Shown here piece by piece: positions 16,873 to 26,605 of a stretch of DNA of 64,000 nt. Where the stretch lies: positions 1-64,000 of the forward strand of contig CAYRGS010000004.1 of assembly GCA_964423875.1 (NCBI GenBank), given 5' to 3'. The position numbers and the translations under genes are program-made. Below the pieces are notes generated by a model. The model was given only the letters and a program-made list of their open reading frames with translations, had not been told where the DNA came from and did no database searches. Numbering within the stretch: position 1 is the stretch's first letter; every line of letters begins with the position of its first letter. Origin of the DNA: CAYRGS01 sp964423875. Lineage in GTDB: Bacteria; UBA8248; JACPRG01; G963555815.

Positions 16873-19546
16873 ATGGCCAAATACACCTATTCCTTTGGAA
16901 AAGGAAGAACGGACGGCAGGGCCGACATGAAAAACCTCTTGGGTGGCAAGGGGGCCAACCTGGCGGAGATGTCGGGCCTGGGCCTGCCGGTTCCTCCCGG
17001 TTTCACCATCAGCACGGAGGCCTGCGTCCGCTATTTTCAGAGGGATGGAGAATATCCCGAAGGCTTGTGGGAAGAAATCATCAAGCGGCTGTCCGGCCTG
17101 GAAAGGGTGATGGGGGCGAAGCTCGGCGATCCAGAGAACCCCCTGCTCGTTTCCGTCCGGTCGGGCGCGCGGGTTTCCATGCCCGGAATGATGGACACCG
17201 TGCTCAACCTCGGTCTCAACGACGACAGCGTGCGGGGTCTCGCCGCCCGATCCGGGAGCGGCCGCTTCGCGTACGACAGCTACCGCCGGTTCCTGACCAT
17301 GTTTGGAGACGTCGTTCTCGGCCTGGAATTCAGGGATTTCGAGGGTCGCCTCGTAGCCCTCAAGGACCGCGAGGGCGTGCGGCTCGACACCGAGATCAGC
17401 GTGGACGGGCTTCGCTCGCTGGCGGAAGAGTTCAAGGCCCTCATCCATGAGAGGACCGAGCGGGATTTTTCCCAGGTCCCTATCGACCAGCTCAAGCTGG
17501 CGATCAACGCCGTGTTCGATTCCTGGAACTCCGAACGCGCTCGCACCTATCGCCGGATCAACCGTATCCCGGATGACTGGGGGACGGCGGTGAACGTCCA
17601 GGCCATGGTTTTCGGTAACCTGGGGGAGGCGTCCGCGACGGGCGTCGCCTTCACGCGCGACCCGTCAACCGGAGAGCAGAAGTTCTACGGGGAATTCCTG
17701 GTCAACGCCCAGGGGGAGGATGTTGTGGCGGGAATTCGCACACCCGAGCCTATCGAGCGCCTGGCCGAAGCAATGCCTGAGTCTTATCGACAGCTTGAAG
17801 AAATCTATCAAAAACTGGAGTTTCATTATCGGGATATGCAGGACCTGGAATTCACCATCCAGGACGGCACGCTCTACATGCTCCAAACGCGCGGGGGAAA
17901 GCGGACCGCCACGGCTGCCGTGCGCATTGCCGTCGATATGGTCGAGGAAGGGCTTATCAGCAAGAATGAGGCCCTCCTGCGCCTCGACGCCGACCAGATA
18001 GAGCAGCTTCTTCACCCGCAAATCGATCCGGAGGCCGCGGTCAAAGTGATCGCGCGAGGCCTCGGCGGCTCGCCCGGCGCGGCCGTCGGCGAGGTGGTCT
18101 TCTCCCCGCGGCGGGCGGAGGAGCTGGCGGAGCACGGGAAGCCGGTGATCCTCGTCCGGACGGAGACCTCCCCCGAGGACATCGGCGGTATGGACGCGTC
18201 CCAGGCCATTCTGACCTCCCGGGGGGGGCTGACATCGCATGCGGCGGTCGGCGCGCGGGGAATGGGGAAGTGTTGCGTGGGGGGGTGCGAAGAGATCTCC
18301 GTCGACGAAGGCGGAGGCAGGTTCTCGGTCGACGGCNNNNNNNNNNGATGTCAAAGAAGGCGATGTCATCACCCTCAACGGCTCGACGGGGGAGGTCATC
18401 CTGGGCGCGACCAACCTAGTCGAACCCGAGTTGGACGAAGAGTTCGGAAAGGTCCTTGAGTGGGCCGACGAGATCCGGAAGCTGGGGGTCTGGGCCAACG
18501 CCGACACCCCCAACGATGCCCAGGTGGCCCGGGAAAAGGGGGCGGAGGGCATCGGCCTTTGCCGCACCGAGCACATGTTTTTTGAGGGCGAGCGTATCCG
18601 TGCGGTGCGCGAGATGATCATCGCCGAGACCGACGAAGAGCGGCGGGCGGCTCTCGCGAAGATCCTCCCGATGCAGATCGCCGATTTCGAGGATATCTTC
18701 GAGGCCATGGATGGGCTTCCCGCGGTCGTCCGGCTTCTGGATCCGCCCTTGCACGAGTTCCTTCCTAAAACGGATGAAGATCTCAAAGCCCTCGCCGAGG
18801 ATACGCGAACCACGGTGGACCAGATCAAAACGATCAGCGACAGGCTTCACGAATTCAATCCCATGCTCGGGCACCGGGGGTGCCGGCTGGGGCTCTCGCA
18901 TCCGGAGGTCTACGAGATGCAGACCGAGGCCATCCTAACGGCCGCATGCAACGTCGCTAAAAGGGGTGTGACGCCCGTTCCGGAGATCATGATTCCCCTC
19001 GTCGCCGAGGCCTCGGAGTTGCGCGCGTGCCGTGAGATCGTGGAGAAGGCGGGCCGCAAGGTCTTCGAGCGGGAAGGCGTCGAAGTCGATTACAAGGTGG
19101 GCACTATGATCGAGCTTCCGCGCGCGTGCATCGTGGCGGACGCCGTGGCTGAGCACGCCGAATTCTTCTCTTTCGGGACCAACGACCTGACCCAGACCGT
19201 TTACGGCCTGAGCCGAGATGACGCCGGCGGGTTCCTCCCCACCTACATCGAGAGAAGGTTCATCGCGGGCGATCCCTTCGTCGCCATCGACCCGGAGGGG
19301 GTCGGCGCAATGGTTCGGATGGGCGTGGACCTCGGCCGCAAGACCCGGCCGGACCTCAAGATCGGCATTTGCGGCGAGCACGGCGGCGAGCCGTCCTCGG
19401 TGGCGTTTTTTTACGACGCGAAGCTGGACTACGTGAGCTGCTCCCCGTATCGCGTCCCCATCGCCCGGCTGGCCGCGGCCCAGGCCCAGCTGCGGAATCC
19501 CGAGGGCGGCGTGAAAGACGGAAAAGGCCGCGCGAGTGCGGATTGA
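16873..19546 (+). CDS. ppdK: Pyruvate, phosphate dikinase, interrupted by an assembly gap
   Basis: PPDK interconverts pyruvate, ATP and Pi with phosphoenolpyruvate, AMP and PPi. The N-terminal ATP-grasp half begins YTYSFGKGRTDGRADMKNLL and includes SVRSGARVSMPGMMDTVLNL. The phosphohistidine domain has the catalytic His456 in GGLTSHAAVGARGMGKCC. The C-terminal TIM barrel has GIGLCRTEHMFF, FFSFGTNDLTQTVYG and the catalytic Cys in SCSPYRVPIARLAAAQ. The frame ends at codon GGC before ten Ns and resumes at GAT in the next frame, so the real gap must be a multiple of three; no true frameshift is needed. About 887 residues plus the gap matches the family length. An AAAGGAG ribosome site lies about 12 bases before ATG 16873. 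Confidence 0.95.
18337..18346. other. Assembly gap (10 Ns) inside ppdK
   Basis: Ten unknown bases. Codon boundaries fall exactly at both edges (…GGC before, GAT… after) but in different frames. The placeholder length of 10 is therefore artificial, and the true insert is probably a few codons (a multiple of three) in the linker after the phosphohistidine domain. Confidence 0.95.
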
Positions 19547-20023
19547 GTAGATGAGGTTTAAGATTTTCCCTGAGTTATCGATAAGCATCTTCCCTTCGAA
19601 GGCCGTGGTAGAAAAGCAGAGTCTCACTTCCGTAGACGCCCCGTAGCGGAGACGAAATGGTTTAAGCCGAAGCCGGCGCCGTTCTTCCGAGCGACTCTCC
19701 TCAAGCGGATCACCAAAAATCGGACGGCTCGGGCTTGGGGAGAGGCGACGGTCAGCTTTTCTTGAGAAGAGACCCCTCCGGAGGTATCTACTGTAGTGTC
19801 TCGTAAATGGTTTTACATATCGAGACCCGAGTAGTCCCTTTCGGGCCGGGCAAGATGCCCGGCCTACCGGACGGTGTAAAGCCGGTGTTTTCAAAACAAG
19901 TAGGGCGGGTATCTTGCCCGCCTTCTCTACAAGCTGTGAAGTGTTGATTTATTTAGGAGACACGACACTGAGGAAGAGACGTGTTTATGTCCCCTCGCCA
20001 TCCGGGGAAAGGAGAAAAGGGGC
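19547..20023. other. Intergenic region upstream of the riboflavin operon
   Basis: 477 bp without a gene. The right half is occupied by a transposon-like repeat element (19796-19963). I looked for an FMN riboswitch (RFN element) before ribD and saw none of its conserved strings. The ribD start is preceded by AAAGGAGAAAAGGGGC. No promoter hexamers stood out. Confidence 0.5.
19796..19963. repeat. 168-bp MITE-like element with 13-bp terminal inverted repeats
   Basis: The left end GTGTCTCGTAAAT (19796-19808) matches the reverse complement of the right end (19951-19963) at 12 of 13 positions. Inside are two hairpins in opposite orientation: GGCCGGGC-AAGAT-GCCCGGCC at 19844-19864 and GGCGGG-7 nt-CCCGCC at 19904-19922. 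Each is bounded by TAC or GTA, and they share the core GGGCAAGATRCCCG when one is reversed. No ORF is present and no target duplication was recognised. It is best explained as a non-autonomous mobile element or REP-like composite. Confidence 0.5.
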
Positions 20024-21169
20024 TTGAGCCGTTGGAGCGAGGCGGACCGCGCGCACATGAAGGAAGCCCTCGATCTGGCCGCCCGTCCGGGATGGCGGAC
20101 CCACCCGAACCCGATGGTCGGCGCCGTTGTTGTAAAAGACGGCCGGGTCGTCGGGCGGGGCTGGCACCGGAGGCCGGGAGGCCCCCATGCCGAAATCCAG
20201 TCCCTGCGCGACGCCGGGCAACGCGCGCGCGGCGCGACGTTCTATGTCACGCTCGAGCCCTGCTGCCATCACGGCAGGACCCCGCCCTGCACCGATGCGG
20301 TCATCGGCGCCGGAGTCTCGCGCGTTGTGGCGGCCATGCGGGACCCGAATCCGAAGGTCGCGGGCCGAGGATTACGCATCCTCCGGAGAAACCGCATCCA
20401 GGTCGAAACGGGACTGTTGGGGGACGCGGCGCGCCGCCTGAACGAGGCCTTTTTCCGCCGGGTCGTGGAGAACCGGCCCTGGGTGATCCTCAAATCCGCC
20501 ATCAGCCTGGACGGGAAGATCGCGACGGCTTCCGGGGATTCGAAGTGGATCACCTCGGCGACTTCCCGGGCCCATGTCCACCGCCTTCGGGACGGTGTGG
20601 ACGCGATCCTGGCCGGGATCGGCGCGGTTCTCTCGGACGACCCGCGGTTGACCGCACGTCCGGCGGGGCGTACCGGCCGCGATCCGGTCCGCGTGATCCT
20701 GGACAGCACGCTGCGCATCCCATTGAAGGCGAAGGCGTTGAATCGTTCATCGCCGGCGAGTATAATTATCGCGACGACGGTGCGGGCGGAGGCCCGGCGC
20801 GGTCTGGCGCTGCGGGATCGCGGCGTCGAAGTGTGGGTCCTTCCCTCACGGCGGGGCCGGGTCGGGCTCGGGTCCTTGTTGAAGAAGTTGGCCGCGAGAG
20901 AGATCACCACCCTCCTTGTCGAGGGCGGGGGGGAAGTCGCCGGGTCGTTCCTTCGGGAAGGATGGGTCGACCGGGCGGCGTTCTACGTCGCCCCGGTTCT
21001 CATCGGAGGGGAGAAGGCCCCCGGGCCGTTGGGGGGCGCGGGGGCGCACAGGTTGAGCGGTGCCTGGAACCTCGAAGAGGCCGCGGTGACGTCCATCGGG
21101 CGGGACCTTTTGGTTGAAGGTTACGTTCGGTCCAGAAAGCGAACCGCTCGGAAAAGAAGCCGAGGCTGA
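20024..21169 (+). CDS. ribD: Bifunctional riboflavin deaminase/reductase
   Basis: 381-residue RibD carrying out the second and third steps of riboflavin synthesis: deamination of the pyrimidinone amine and reduction of the ribosyl chain. The N-terminal cytidine-deaminase-like domain has zinc ligands His55 (PHAEIQS, with catalytic Glu57), Cys80 (LEPCCHHGRTPPC) and Cys89. The C-terminal DHFR-like reductase starts near residue 150 with VILKSAISLDGKIATASGDS and ends with the TTLLVEGGGEVAGSFL motif. The TTG start is supported by AAAGGAG upstream. It is first in the order ribD-ribE-ribBA-ribH-nusB, all on this strand with short gaps or overlaps. Confidence 0.95.
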   Translation: MSRWSEADRAHMKEALDLAARPGWRTHPNPMVGAVVVKDGRVVGRGWHRRPGGPHAEIQSLRDAGQRARGATFYVTLEPCCHHGRTPPCTDAVIGAGVSRVVAAMRDPNPKVAGRGLRILRRNRIQVETGLLGDAARRLNEAFFRRVVENRPWVILKSAISLDGKIATASGDSKWITSATSRAHVHRLRDGVDAILAGIGAVLSDDPRLTARPAGRTGRDPVRVILDSTLRIPLKAKALNRSSPASIIIATTVRAEARRGLALRDRGVEVWVLPSRRGRVGLGSLLKKLAAREITTLLVEGGGEVAGSFLREGWVDRAAFYVAPVLIGGEKAPGPLGGAGAHRLSGAWNLEEAAVTSIGRDLLVEGYVRSRKRTARKRSRG

Positions 21170-21191
21170 TACAGATCAGGGACGACGGACC

Positions 21192-21839
21192 ATGTTTACG
21201 GGCATTGTCGAGCATGTGGGAACGGTGGATTCGGTTCGCGTCACGCCGGACGGCGGGCGGCTATCCATCCGCTCCCCCGAAGTGGCCGGGGAACTCGGCG
21301 AGGGGGAGAGCGTCGCCGTCAACGGGGCCTGTCTGACGAAGGTGGGCGGAGACGAAGAGACCTTCGCCGTGGATGTCAGTCCCGAGAGTCTGAAGAAGAC
21401 GAACCTGAGCGCTTTGCGCAAGGGCGACCCGGTCAATTTGGAGTTGGCCATGCGCCTGGGAGAAAGGCTTGGGGGGCACATGGTGAACGGACATGTGGAC
21501 GCCGTCGGACGGATCGAGGACCGGCGCACGGAGGGGGATTCGGAGATCGTTGCCATCCAGGCGCCGCCTGAGGTGATGCGCTATGTTGTTTTGAAGGGGT
21601 CCGTCGCGGTGGACGGGATCAGCCTGACGATCGCCGAGCGGGAAACCGGCCGGTTTCGAGTGGCGATCATTCCGCATACCGCCCTGAAGACTACGCTTTT
21701 GTTGAAAAAGCCCGGAGATCCGGTGAATCTTGAAGCGGACCTCATTGGAAAGTACATAGAGCGCCTCCTCACCCCGGATTCCGAAGGCGGAACAGGCGGA
21801 ATCACAAAGGAATTTCTCATTGAGAACGGATATGCCTGA
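21192..21839 (+). CDS. ribE: Riboflavin synthase, alpha subunit type
   Basis: 215-residue riboflavin synthase that dismutates two 6,7-dimethyl-8-ribityllumazine molecules to riboflavin. The duplicated lumazine-binding fold is clear: repeat one begins MFTGIVEHVGTVDSV and contains VAVNGACLT; repeat two contains GHMVNGHVDAVGRI and VAVDGISLTIAE, with the closing FRVAIIPHTALKTT. ATG 21192 matches the invariant MFTGIVE start; the longer open frame from 21114 is not used. The gene sits 22 bp after ribD, and its stop overlaps the ribBA start region by eight bases. Confidence 0.96.
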   Translation: MFTGIVEHVGTVDSVRVTPDGGRLSIRSPEVAGELGEGESVAVNGACLTKVGGDEETFAVDVSPESLKKTNLSALRKGDPVNLELAMRLGERLGGHMVNGHVDAVGRIEDRRTEGDSEIVAIQAPPEVMRYVVLKGSVAVDGISLTIAERETGRFRVAIIPHTALKTTLLLKKPGDPVNLEADLIGKYIERLLTPDSEGGTGGITKEFLIENGYA

Positions 21840-23055
21840 ATCAACCGACATGCATTCATTCGCCTCGATAGACGAGGCCATCCTCGAGATCCAGGAAGGC
21901 CGCATGGTCATTCTGGTGGATGACGAAGACCGCGAGAACGAGGGCGACCTCACCATGGCCGCCGACAAGATCACGCCCGAGGCGGTCAACTTCATGGCCA
22001 TCCACGGTCGAGGCCTCATCTGTGTATCCCTCATGGGCGAGCGGGCCGATGAGCTGGACCTGCTGCCGATGGTGTCGGTCAACACCGCCAGCCTGGGGAC
22101 GGCCTTCACCGTTTCGGTGGACGCCAAGCGGAACGTCACGACGGGCATCTCGGCGGGGGACCGCGCGGAGACCATTCGCCAGATTGTGGACCCGGAGACA
22201 AAACCTTACGACCTGGCGCGTCCGGGTCACATATTCCCCCTTCGGGCGAAGAACGGGGGCGTCCTGGTGCGCGCGGGGCAGACGGAAGGCTCCGTGGACC
22301 TGGCGCGGTTGGCGGGACTGAATCCCGCGGGCGTAATTTGCGAGATCATGAGTCCCGACGGGACCATGTCCCGGATGCCCGAGCTGAAGGAATTCGCCCA
22401 GGCGCATAATTTGATGATCGTGACCATCCAGGATCTCGTGGAATACCGGATGCGGCGCGAGTCGCTGATCAAGCAGGTCAGCGAGACGACGATTCCCACC
22501 CGGTTCGGAACGTTCCAGGTCAAGACCTATCAGGGAACTATCGGGGGAGAAATCTATCTGGCGTTCATTCTGGGCGACCCGACGCCGGAGGAAGACGTCC
22601 TCGTCCGGGTTCACTCCCAGTGCCTTACGGGCGATGTCTTCGGCTCCTTCCGCTGCGATTGCGGCTCTCAGCTTGAGGCCGCCCTGGAGAAAATCAGCGA
22701 GGAAGGCATGGGGGTTCTGCTTTACGTCACCCAGGAGGGCCGGGGGATCGGCATTATCAACAAACTCAAGGCGTACGCCCTTCAGGACGAGGGGCTGGAC
22801 ACGGTGCAGGCCAACGAGGCCCTCGGCTTCAAGGCCGACCTGCGGGATTACGGACTGGGGGCGCAAGTCCTGGCGGACGTGAACGTTAAAAAGATGCGGC
22901 TCATGACCAACAACCCGAGGAAAATCGTGGGTTTGGAAGGCTACGGCCTGACCGTCACGGGCCGTGTGGCCATCGAGATCAGACCCCGAAAGGAAAACCA
23001 GCGCTACCTCGAAACGAAGCGAGACAAACTGGGGCATTTGTTGAGTCACGGTTGA
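21832..23055 (+). CDS. ribBA: Bifunctional DHBP synthase / GTP cyclohydrolase II
   Basis: 407-residue fusion supplying both riboflavin precursors. The RibB domain (about 1-205) makes 3,4-dihydroxy-2-butanone 4-phosphate and carries the acidic metal loop VDDEDRENEGDLT, GHIFPLRAKNGGVL and AGLNPAGVICEIM. The RibA domain (about 210-407) opens the GTP imidazole ring and has the zinc cysteines of VHSQCLTGDVFGSFRCDCGS, then YVTQEGRGIGIINKLKAY and MRLMTNNPRKIVGLEGYG. The ATG at 21832 overlaps the end of ribE; an in-frame TTG at 21820 is a less likely start. Both active sites look intact. Confidence 0.95.
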   Translation: MPESTDMHSFASIDEAILEIQEGRMVILVDDEDRENEGDLTMAADKITPEAVNFMAIHGRGLICVSLMGERADELDLLPMVSVNTASLGTAFTVSVDAKRNVTTGISAGDRAETIRQIVDPETKPYDLARPGHIFPLRAKNGGVLVRAGQTEGSVDLARLAGLNPAGVICEIMSPDGTMSRMPELKEFAQAHNLMIVTIQDLVEYRMRRESLIKQVSETTIPTRFGTFQVKTYQGTIGGEIYLAFILGDPTPEEDVLVRVHSQCLTGDVFGSFRCDCGSQLEAALEKISEEGMGVLLYVTQEGRGIGIINKLKAYALQDEGLDTVQANEALGFKADLRDYGLGAQVLADVNVKKMRLMTNNPRKIVGLEGYGLTVTGRVAIEIRPRKENQRYLETKRDKLGHLLSHG

Positions 23056-23119
23056 TCGGGAGCCGTCCGGCCCCGGCCGGGAGAGGCCCGGCAAGAGGCC
23101 GGTCCGGAGGGAGGTGTCG

Positions 23120-23602
23120 ATGCCGAAGGTGATGGAAGGAAATCTCAGCGCGGCCGGGTTGAAATTCGGGATAGTCGTCAGCCGGTTCAATCACTTTGTG
23201 ACCGATCGGCTGCTGGAGGGCGGGATGGATGGCCTGAGCCGCTGCGGCGCCCGGGAGGCGGACATCGAGGTGTTCAAGGTCCCCGGGACGTTCGAGATCC
23301 CCCTCGCCGCCCGCAAGCTGGCCCAGTCGGGGCGGTATGACGCCCTTGTGTGTCTCGGGGCCGTGATTCGTGGCGCGACCCCTCACTTCGAGTACGTCGC
23401 CTCGGAGGTCTCGAAGGGAATCTCCGCCGCCTCGCAGGAGTTCGGCCTGCCGATCGCCTTCGGGGTTCTGACGACCGACACCGTCGAGCAGGCCATCGAG
23501 CGCGCGGGGACCAAGCACGGAAACAAAGGCTTCGATGCCGCCTTGAGCGCGATAGAGATGGCGAACTTGATGAAAGAGGTCCCGAAGCCGCGAGGCAAGT
23601 AA
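23120..23602 (+). CDS. ribH: 6,7-dimethyl-8-ribityllumazine synthase
   Basis: 160-residue lumazine synthase that joins the RibD product and the RibB product. Motifs are GIVVSRFNHFVTDRLLEGG (substrate pocket), VFKVPGTFEIPLAARKLA, CLGAVIRGATPHFEYV with the catalytic His, and PIAFGVLTTDTVEQAIERAG. ATG 23120 is preceded by GGAGGGAGG at good spacing; GTG 23114 would sit on top of the ribosome site. It lies between ribBA and nusB, the standard arrangement in many Gram-negatives. Confidence 0.96.
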   Translation: MPKVMEGNLSAAGLKFGIVVSRFNHFVTDRLLEGGMDGLSRCGAREADIEVFKVPGTFEIPLAARKLAQSGRYDALVCLGAVIRGATPHFEYVASEVSKGISAASQEFGLPIAFGVLTTDTVEQAIERAGTKHGNKGFDAALSAIEMANLMKEVPKPRGK

Positions 23603-23629
23603 GGCGGGGCCTCCTGACCGGATGAGAGC

Positions 23630-24046
23630 ATGGGTGTTCGAAGATCGGCGCGGGAAGAGGCGCTGAAAATCCTTTATGGCCTGGAGTTGACCGGAGACGA
23701 GCCCGATCTTGCCTTGGACCGGCTCGGGGAGGAATCCGAGGTTTCGCGGCAAGTCCGGGCCTACACCGACCGGCTTGTCCGAACCTGTTGGCGGGAGCGC
23801 ATGGCGCTGGACGCCCTCATCGCCCGGGTCTCGGAGCACTGGGCCTTGCGCAGGATGAATTTCATCGACCGCAACGTCCTCCGGATGGCGGCCTGCGAGT
23901 TGGTCTTCTTTGATGACATCCCCCCCAAGGTGGCCATCAACGAGGCCATTGACATCGCCCGAAAGTACGGCACAGATACGTCCGGGGCCTTCGTCAACGG
24001 CATCCTCGATCGCATTGTTAAAGAGCGGGACTTGGAGATGGCCTGA
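23630..24046 (+). CDS. nusB: Transcription antitermination factor NusB
   Basis: 138-residue NusB, the partner of NusE (S10) in rRNA antitermination complexes. Recognisable segments are RRSAREEALKILYGLEL at the start, WALRRMNFIDRNVLRMAACE in the centre, and KVAINEAIDIARKYGTDTS with FVNGILDRI at the end. It follows ribH by 27 bp, a common pairing of riboflavin genes with nusB. Length is normal. Confidence 0.94.
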   Translation: MGVRRSAREEALKILYGLELTGDEPDLALDRLGEESEVSRQVRAYTDRLVRTCWRERMALDALIARVSEHWALRRMNFIDRNVLRMAACELVFFDDIPPKVAINEAIDIARKYGTDTSGAFVNGILDRIVKERDLEMA

Positions 24047-24133
24047 GGCCCCCCCTCCCCCAAGTCCGGGGCGGCGCGACCCGCCTTGGCCGGGAATCCA
24101 ACCGTATCCTCCCTGAGAAGTGAGCCGACCGAC

Positions 24134-26605
24134 GTGAGCAACCGTTACGACTTCGCGGCCATCGAGGCCAAGTGGCAGACCCGATGGGCGCGGGACGACG
24201 TCTTCCGCGTCACCGAGGACGCGTCCCGCGAGAAGTTCTATCTGCTCGAGATGTTCCCGTATCCCTCGGGCCGCATCCACATGGGCCACGTGAGGAATTA
24301 CACCATCGGCGACGTGGTCGCCCGGCAAAAAAGGATGCGCGGCTTCAACGTCCTCCATCCCATCGGCTGGGACGCTTTTGGCCTACCGGCCGAGAATGCC
24401 GCCATCCAGAACCAGGTGCACCCGGCGACCTGGACCCGGGAGAACATCGAGGCCATGAAGCGGCAGCTTCAAGGTCTCGGCCTGAGCTACGACTGGGGCC
24501 GCGAGCTGGCCACGTGTGAAGCGGATTATTACCGCTGGAACCAGTGGATCTTCCTGAGAATGTATGAGCGCGGCCTGGCCTACCGCCGGAAAACGTTTGT
24601 CAACTGGTGCGAAAAATGCCGCACGACGCTGGCCAACGAACAGGTTGTGGGGGGGCTCTGCTGGCGGCACGAGACCCCCGTCCTCCAGAAGGAGATGGAC
24701 GCCTGGTTCCTGCGGATCACCAACTACGCTGAAGAGCTCCTCGCCGGACTGGAATACCTCGAGGAAGGGTGGCCCGCGCGCGTTCTCACTATGCAACGAA
24801 ACTGGATCGGCCGCAGCGAGGGCGTCCGGATCGACTTTCCCATCGTCGGGGAGGATGAGCGTCTGTCGGTGTTCACCACGAGGCACGACACCGTCTACGG
24901 CTCCACGTTCATAGTTCTGGCACCCGAGCACCCGCTGGTGAACCGTCTTTCAGCCGGAACCCCGCAGGAGAGAGCCGTGCGGGATTTCTGCGAGCGGGTC
25001 CGGAATCAGGACACCCTCGTCCGGACCAACGCGGCGGAGGAAAAGCTGGGCGTCTTCACCGGCCGGTTCGCCCTCAATCCAATGACGCGGGAGGAGATCC
25101 CGATCTGGACGGCCAACTTCGTCCTGATGGAGTACGGAACCGGGGCGGTTCAGGCAGTTCCCGCCCACGATCAGCGGGACCTGGAATTCGCGCGAAAATA
25201 CGGCCTGGACGTCCGGATCGTCGTACGGCCCCCGGGCGGATCGCTGGATTCGGACGCCCTGACGGAGGCCTACATCGAGGATGGAGAGAATGTGAACTCC
25301 GGCCCCTTCGACGGTCTGCCCACGCCCAAGGCCAAGGAGGCCATCGCCGATACCCTGGAGCAAAAGGGACTCGGCGAACGCGAGGTCAGCTACCGGCTCC
25401 GGGACTGGGGGGTTTCCCGCCAGCGGTACTGGGGGACGCCCATTCCGATGATTCATTGCGGGGCGTGCGGCGTGTCTCCTGTTGCCGAGGAGGACCTGCC
25501 GGTCCAACTGCCCGAGGACATCGAAGTCCACTTCGACGGAACCTCGCCCCTGACCGATTTGAAGTCTTTCTACGAGGTCCCGTGTCCGAAGTGCCGGGAG
25601 ATCGCCCGGCGGGACACCGATACGATGGACACCTTTTTCGATTCTTCCTGGTACTTCTGCCGATACACGAGCCCTCGGGAGTCCGCCGGCCCGTTCGACC
25701 GGGCGGCCAGCCGGTATTGGATGCAGGTCGATCAGTACATCGGCGGGATAGAGCACGCGGTCATGCACCTGCTCTACGCCCGATTCTTCAGCATGGTGTT
25801 GCGGGATTTGGGATGGCTGGACCGGGGCGAGCCCTTCCGGAACCTGCTGACGCAGGGGATGGTCATCAAGGACGGCCGGAAGATGTCCAAGTCCTACGGC
25901 AACGTCGTGGACCCGGACGCCATCATCGAAAGACACGGTGCGGACACCGCCCGCCTGTTCATGCTGTTCGCCGCGCCGCCGGAGAAGGAGCTGGAGTGGA
26001 GCGATTCGGGCGTGGAGGGATGCAATCGCTTCCTGAACCGCGTCTGGCGCCTGGTGACGGCGTGTGCGGAGAAGGTGCGGGATCTCGATGCCTCGCCCGG
26101 GGATTCGCTGACACCGGCCGAGCGGAACGTTCGGAAGAAGGTCCACCAGACCATCCGCAAAGTGACTGAAGACATCGAGCAGCGGTTCCGGTTCAACACG
26201 GCCATCGCCGCCATCATGGAGCTGGTCAACACTCTCCAGGCGGCTTCGCCGGATAAGATGTCGCGGGCGGTCTTGAAAGAGGCCCTTCAGGCCGTCGTGG
26301 TCCTGCTCTATCCCTTCGCGCCGCATCTCGCGGAGGAGCTCTGGGGGGAGCTGGGACGCGAAACGGATCTGGCGGGGCACCCTTGGCCGGGCTTCGACGC
26401 TGGGATTGCCGTCGAGGAGGTCTGGACCATCGTCGTTCAGGTGAACGGCAAAGTCCGGAGCCGGATTGACTTTCCCGCCTCGACCGATGAGGAGGAGATC
26501 CGCGCCCGGGCGCTCGAGGATGAGCGGATACGGGGCTGGATTGACGGAAAAGAGGTCCGGCGGGTGATCGTCGTACCGGGGAAACTGGTCAATGTGGTTG
26601 TGTAA
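24134..26605 (+). CDS. leuS: Leucyl-tRNA synthetase
   Basis: About 823-residue class I synthetase charging tRNA-Leu. The HIGH motif is present as PYPSGRIHMGHVRNYTIGD (His49 region), the KMSKS loop as GRKMSKSYGNVVDP (Lys583 region), and the CP1 editing domain between them contains TRHDTVYGSTFIVLAPEHP and YGTGAVQAVPAHDQRD. The anticodon-binding alpha bundle and the C-terminal EVWTIVVQVNGKVRSRI domain follow. GTG 24134 (VSNRYDFAAIEAKWQ) is preferred because it matches the usual N-terminus; the frame is open to 24086. It overlaps lptE by 14 bp, so leuS-lptE-holA look co-transcribed. Confidence 0.96.
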   Translation: MSNRYDFAAIEAKWQTRWARDDVFRVTEDASREKFYLLEMFPYPSGRIHMGHVRNYTIGDVVARQKRMRGFNVLHPIGWDAFGLPAENAAIQNQVHPATWTRENIEAMKRQLQGLGLSYDWGRELATCEADYYRWNQWIFLRMYERGLAYRRKTFVNWCEKCRTTLANEQVVGGLCWRHETPVLQKEMDAWFLRITNYAEELLAGLEYLEEGWPARVLTMQRNWIGRSEGVRIDFPIVGEDERLSVFTTRHDTVYGSTFIVLAPEHPLVNRLSAGTPQERAVRDFCERVRNQDTLVRTNAAEEKLGVFTGRFALNPMTREEIPIWTANFVLMEYGTGAVQAVPAHDQRDLEFARKYGLDVRIVVRPPGGSLDSDALTEAYIEDGENVNSGPFDGLPTPKAKEAIADTLEQKGLGEREVSYRLRDWGVSRQRYWGTPIPMIHCGACGVSPVAEEDLPVQLPEDIEVHFDGTSPLTDLKSFYEVPCPKCREIARRDTDTMDTFFDSSWYFCRYTSPRESAGPFDRAASRYWMQVDQYIGGIEHAVMHLLYARFFSMVLRDLGWLDRGEPFRNLLTQGMVIKDGRKMSKSYGNVVDPDAIIERHGADTARLFMLFAAPPEKELEWSDSGVEGCNRFLNRVWRLVTACAEKVRDLDASPGDSLTPAERNVRKKVHQTIRKVTEDIEQRFRFNTAIAAIMELVNTLQAASPDKMSRAVLKEALQAVVVLLYPFAPHLAEELWGELGRETDLAGHPWPGFDAGIAVEEVWTIVVQVNGKVRSRIDFPASTDEEEIRARALEDERIRGWIDGKEVRRVIVVPGKLVNVVV

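Noticed and set aside
19547..20023. FMN riboswitch before ribD
   Set aside because: I looked for the conserved RFN strings and the multi-stem layout and found neither; the region instead holds a MITE-like repeat.
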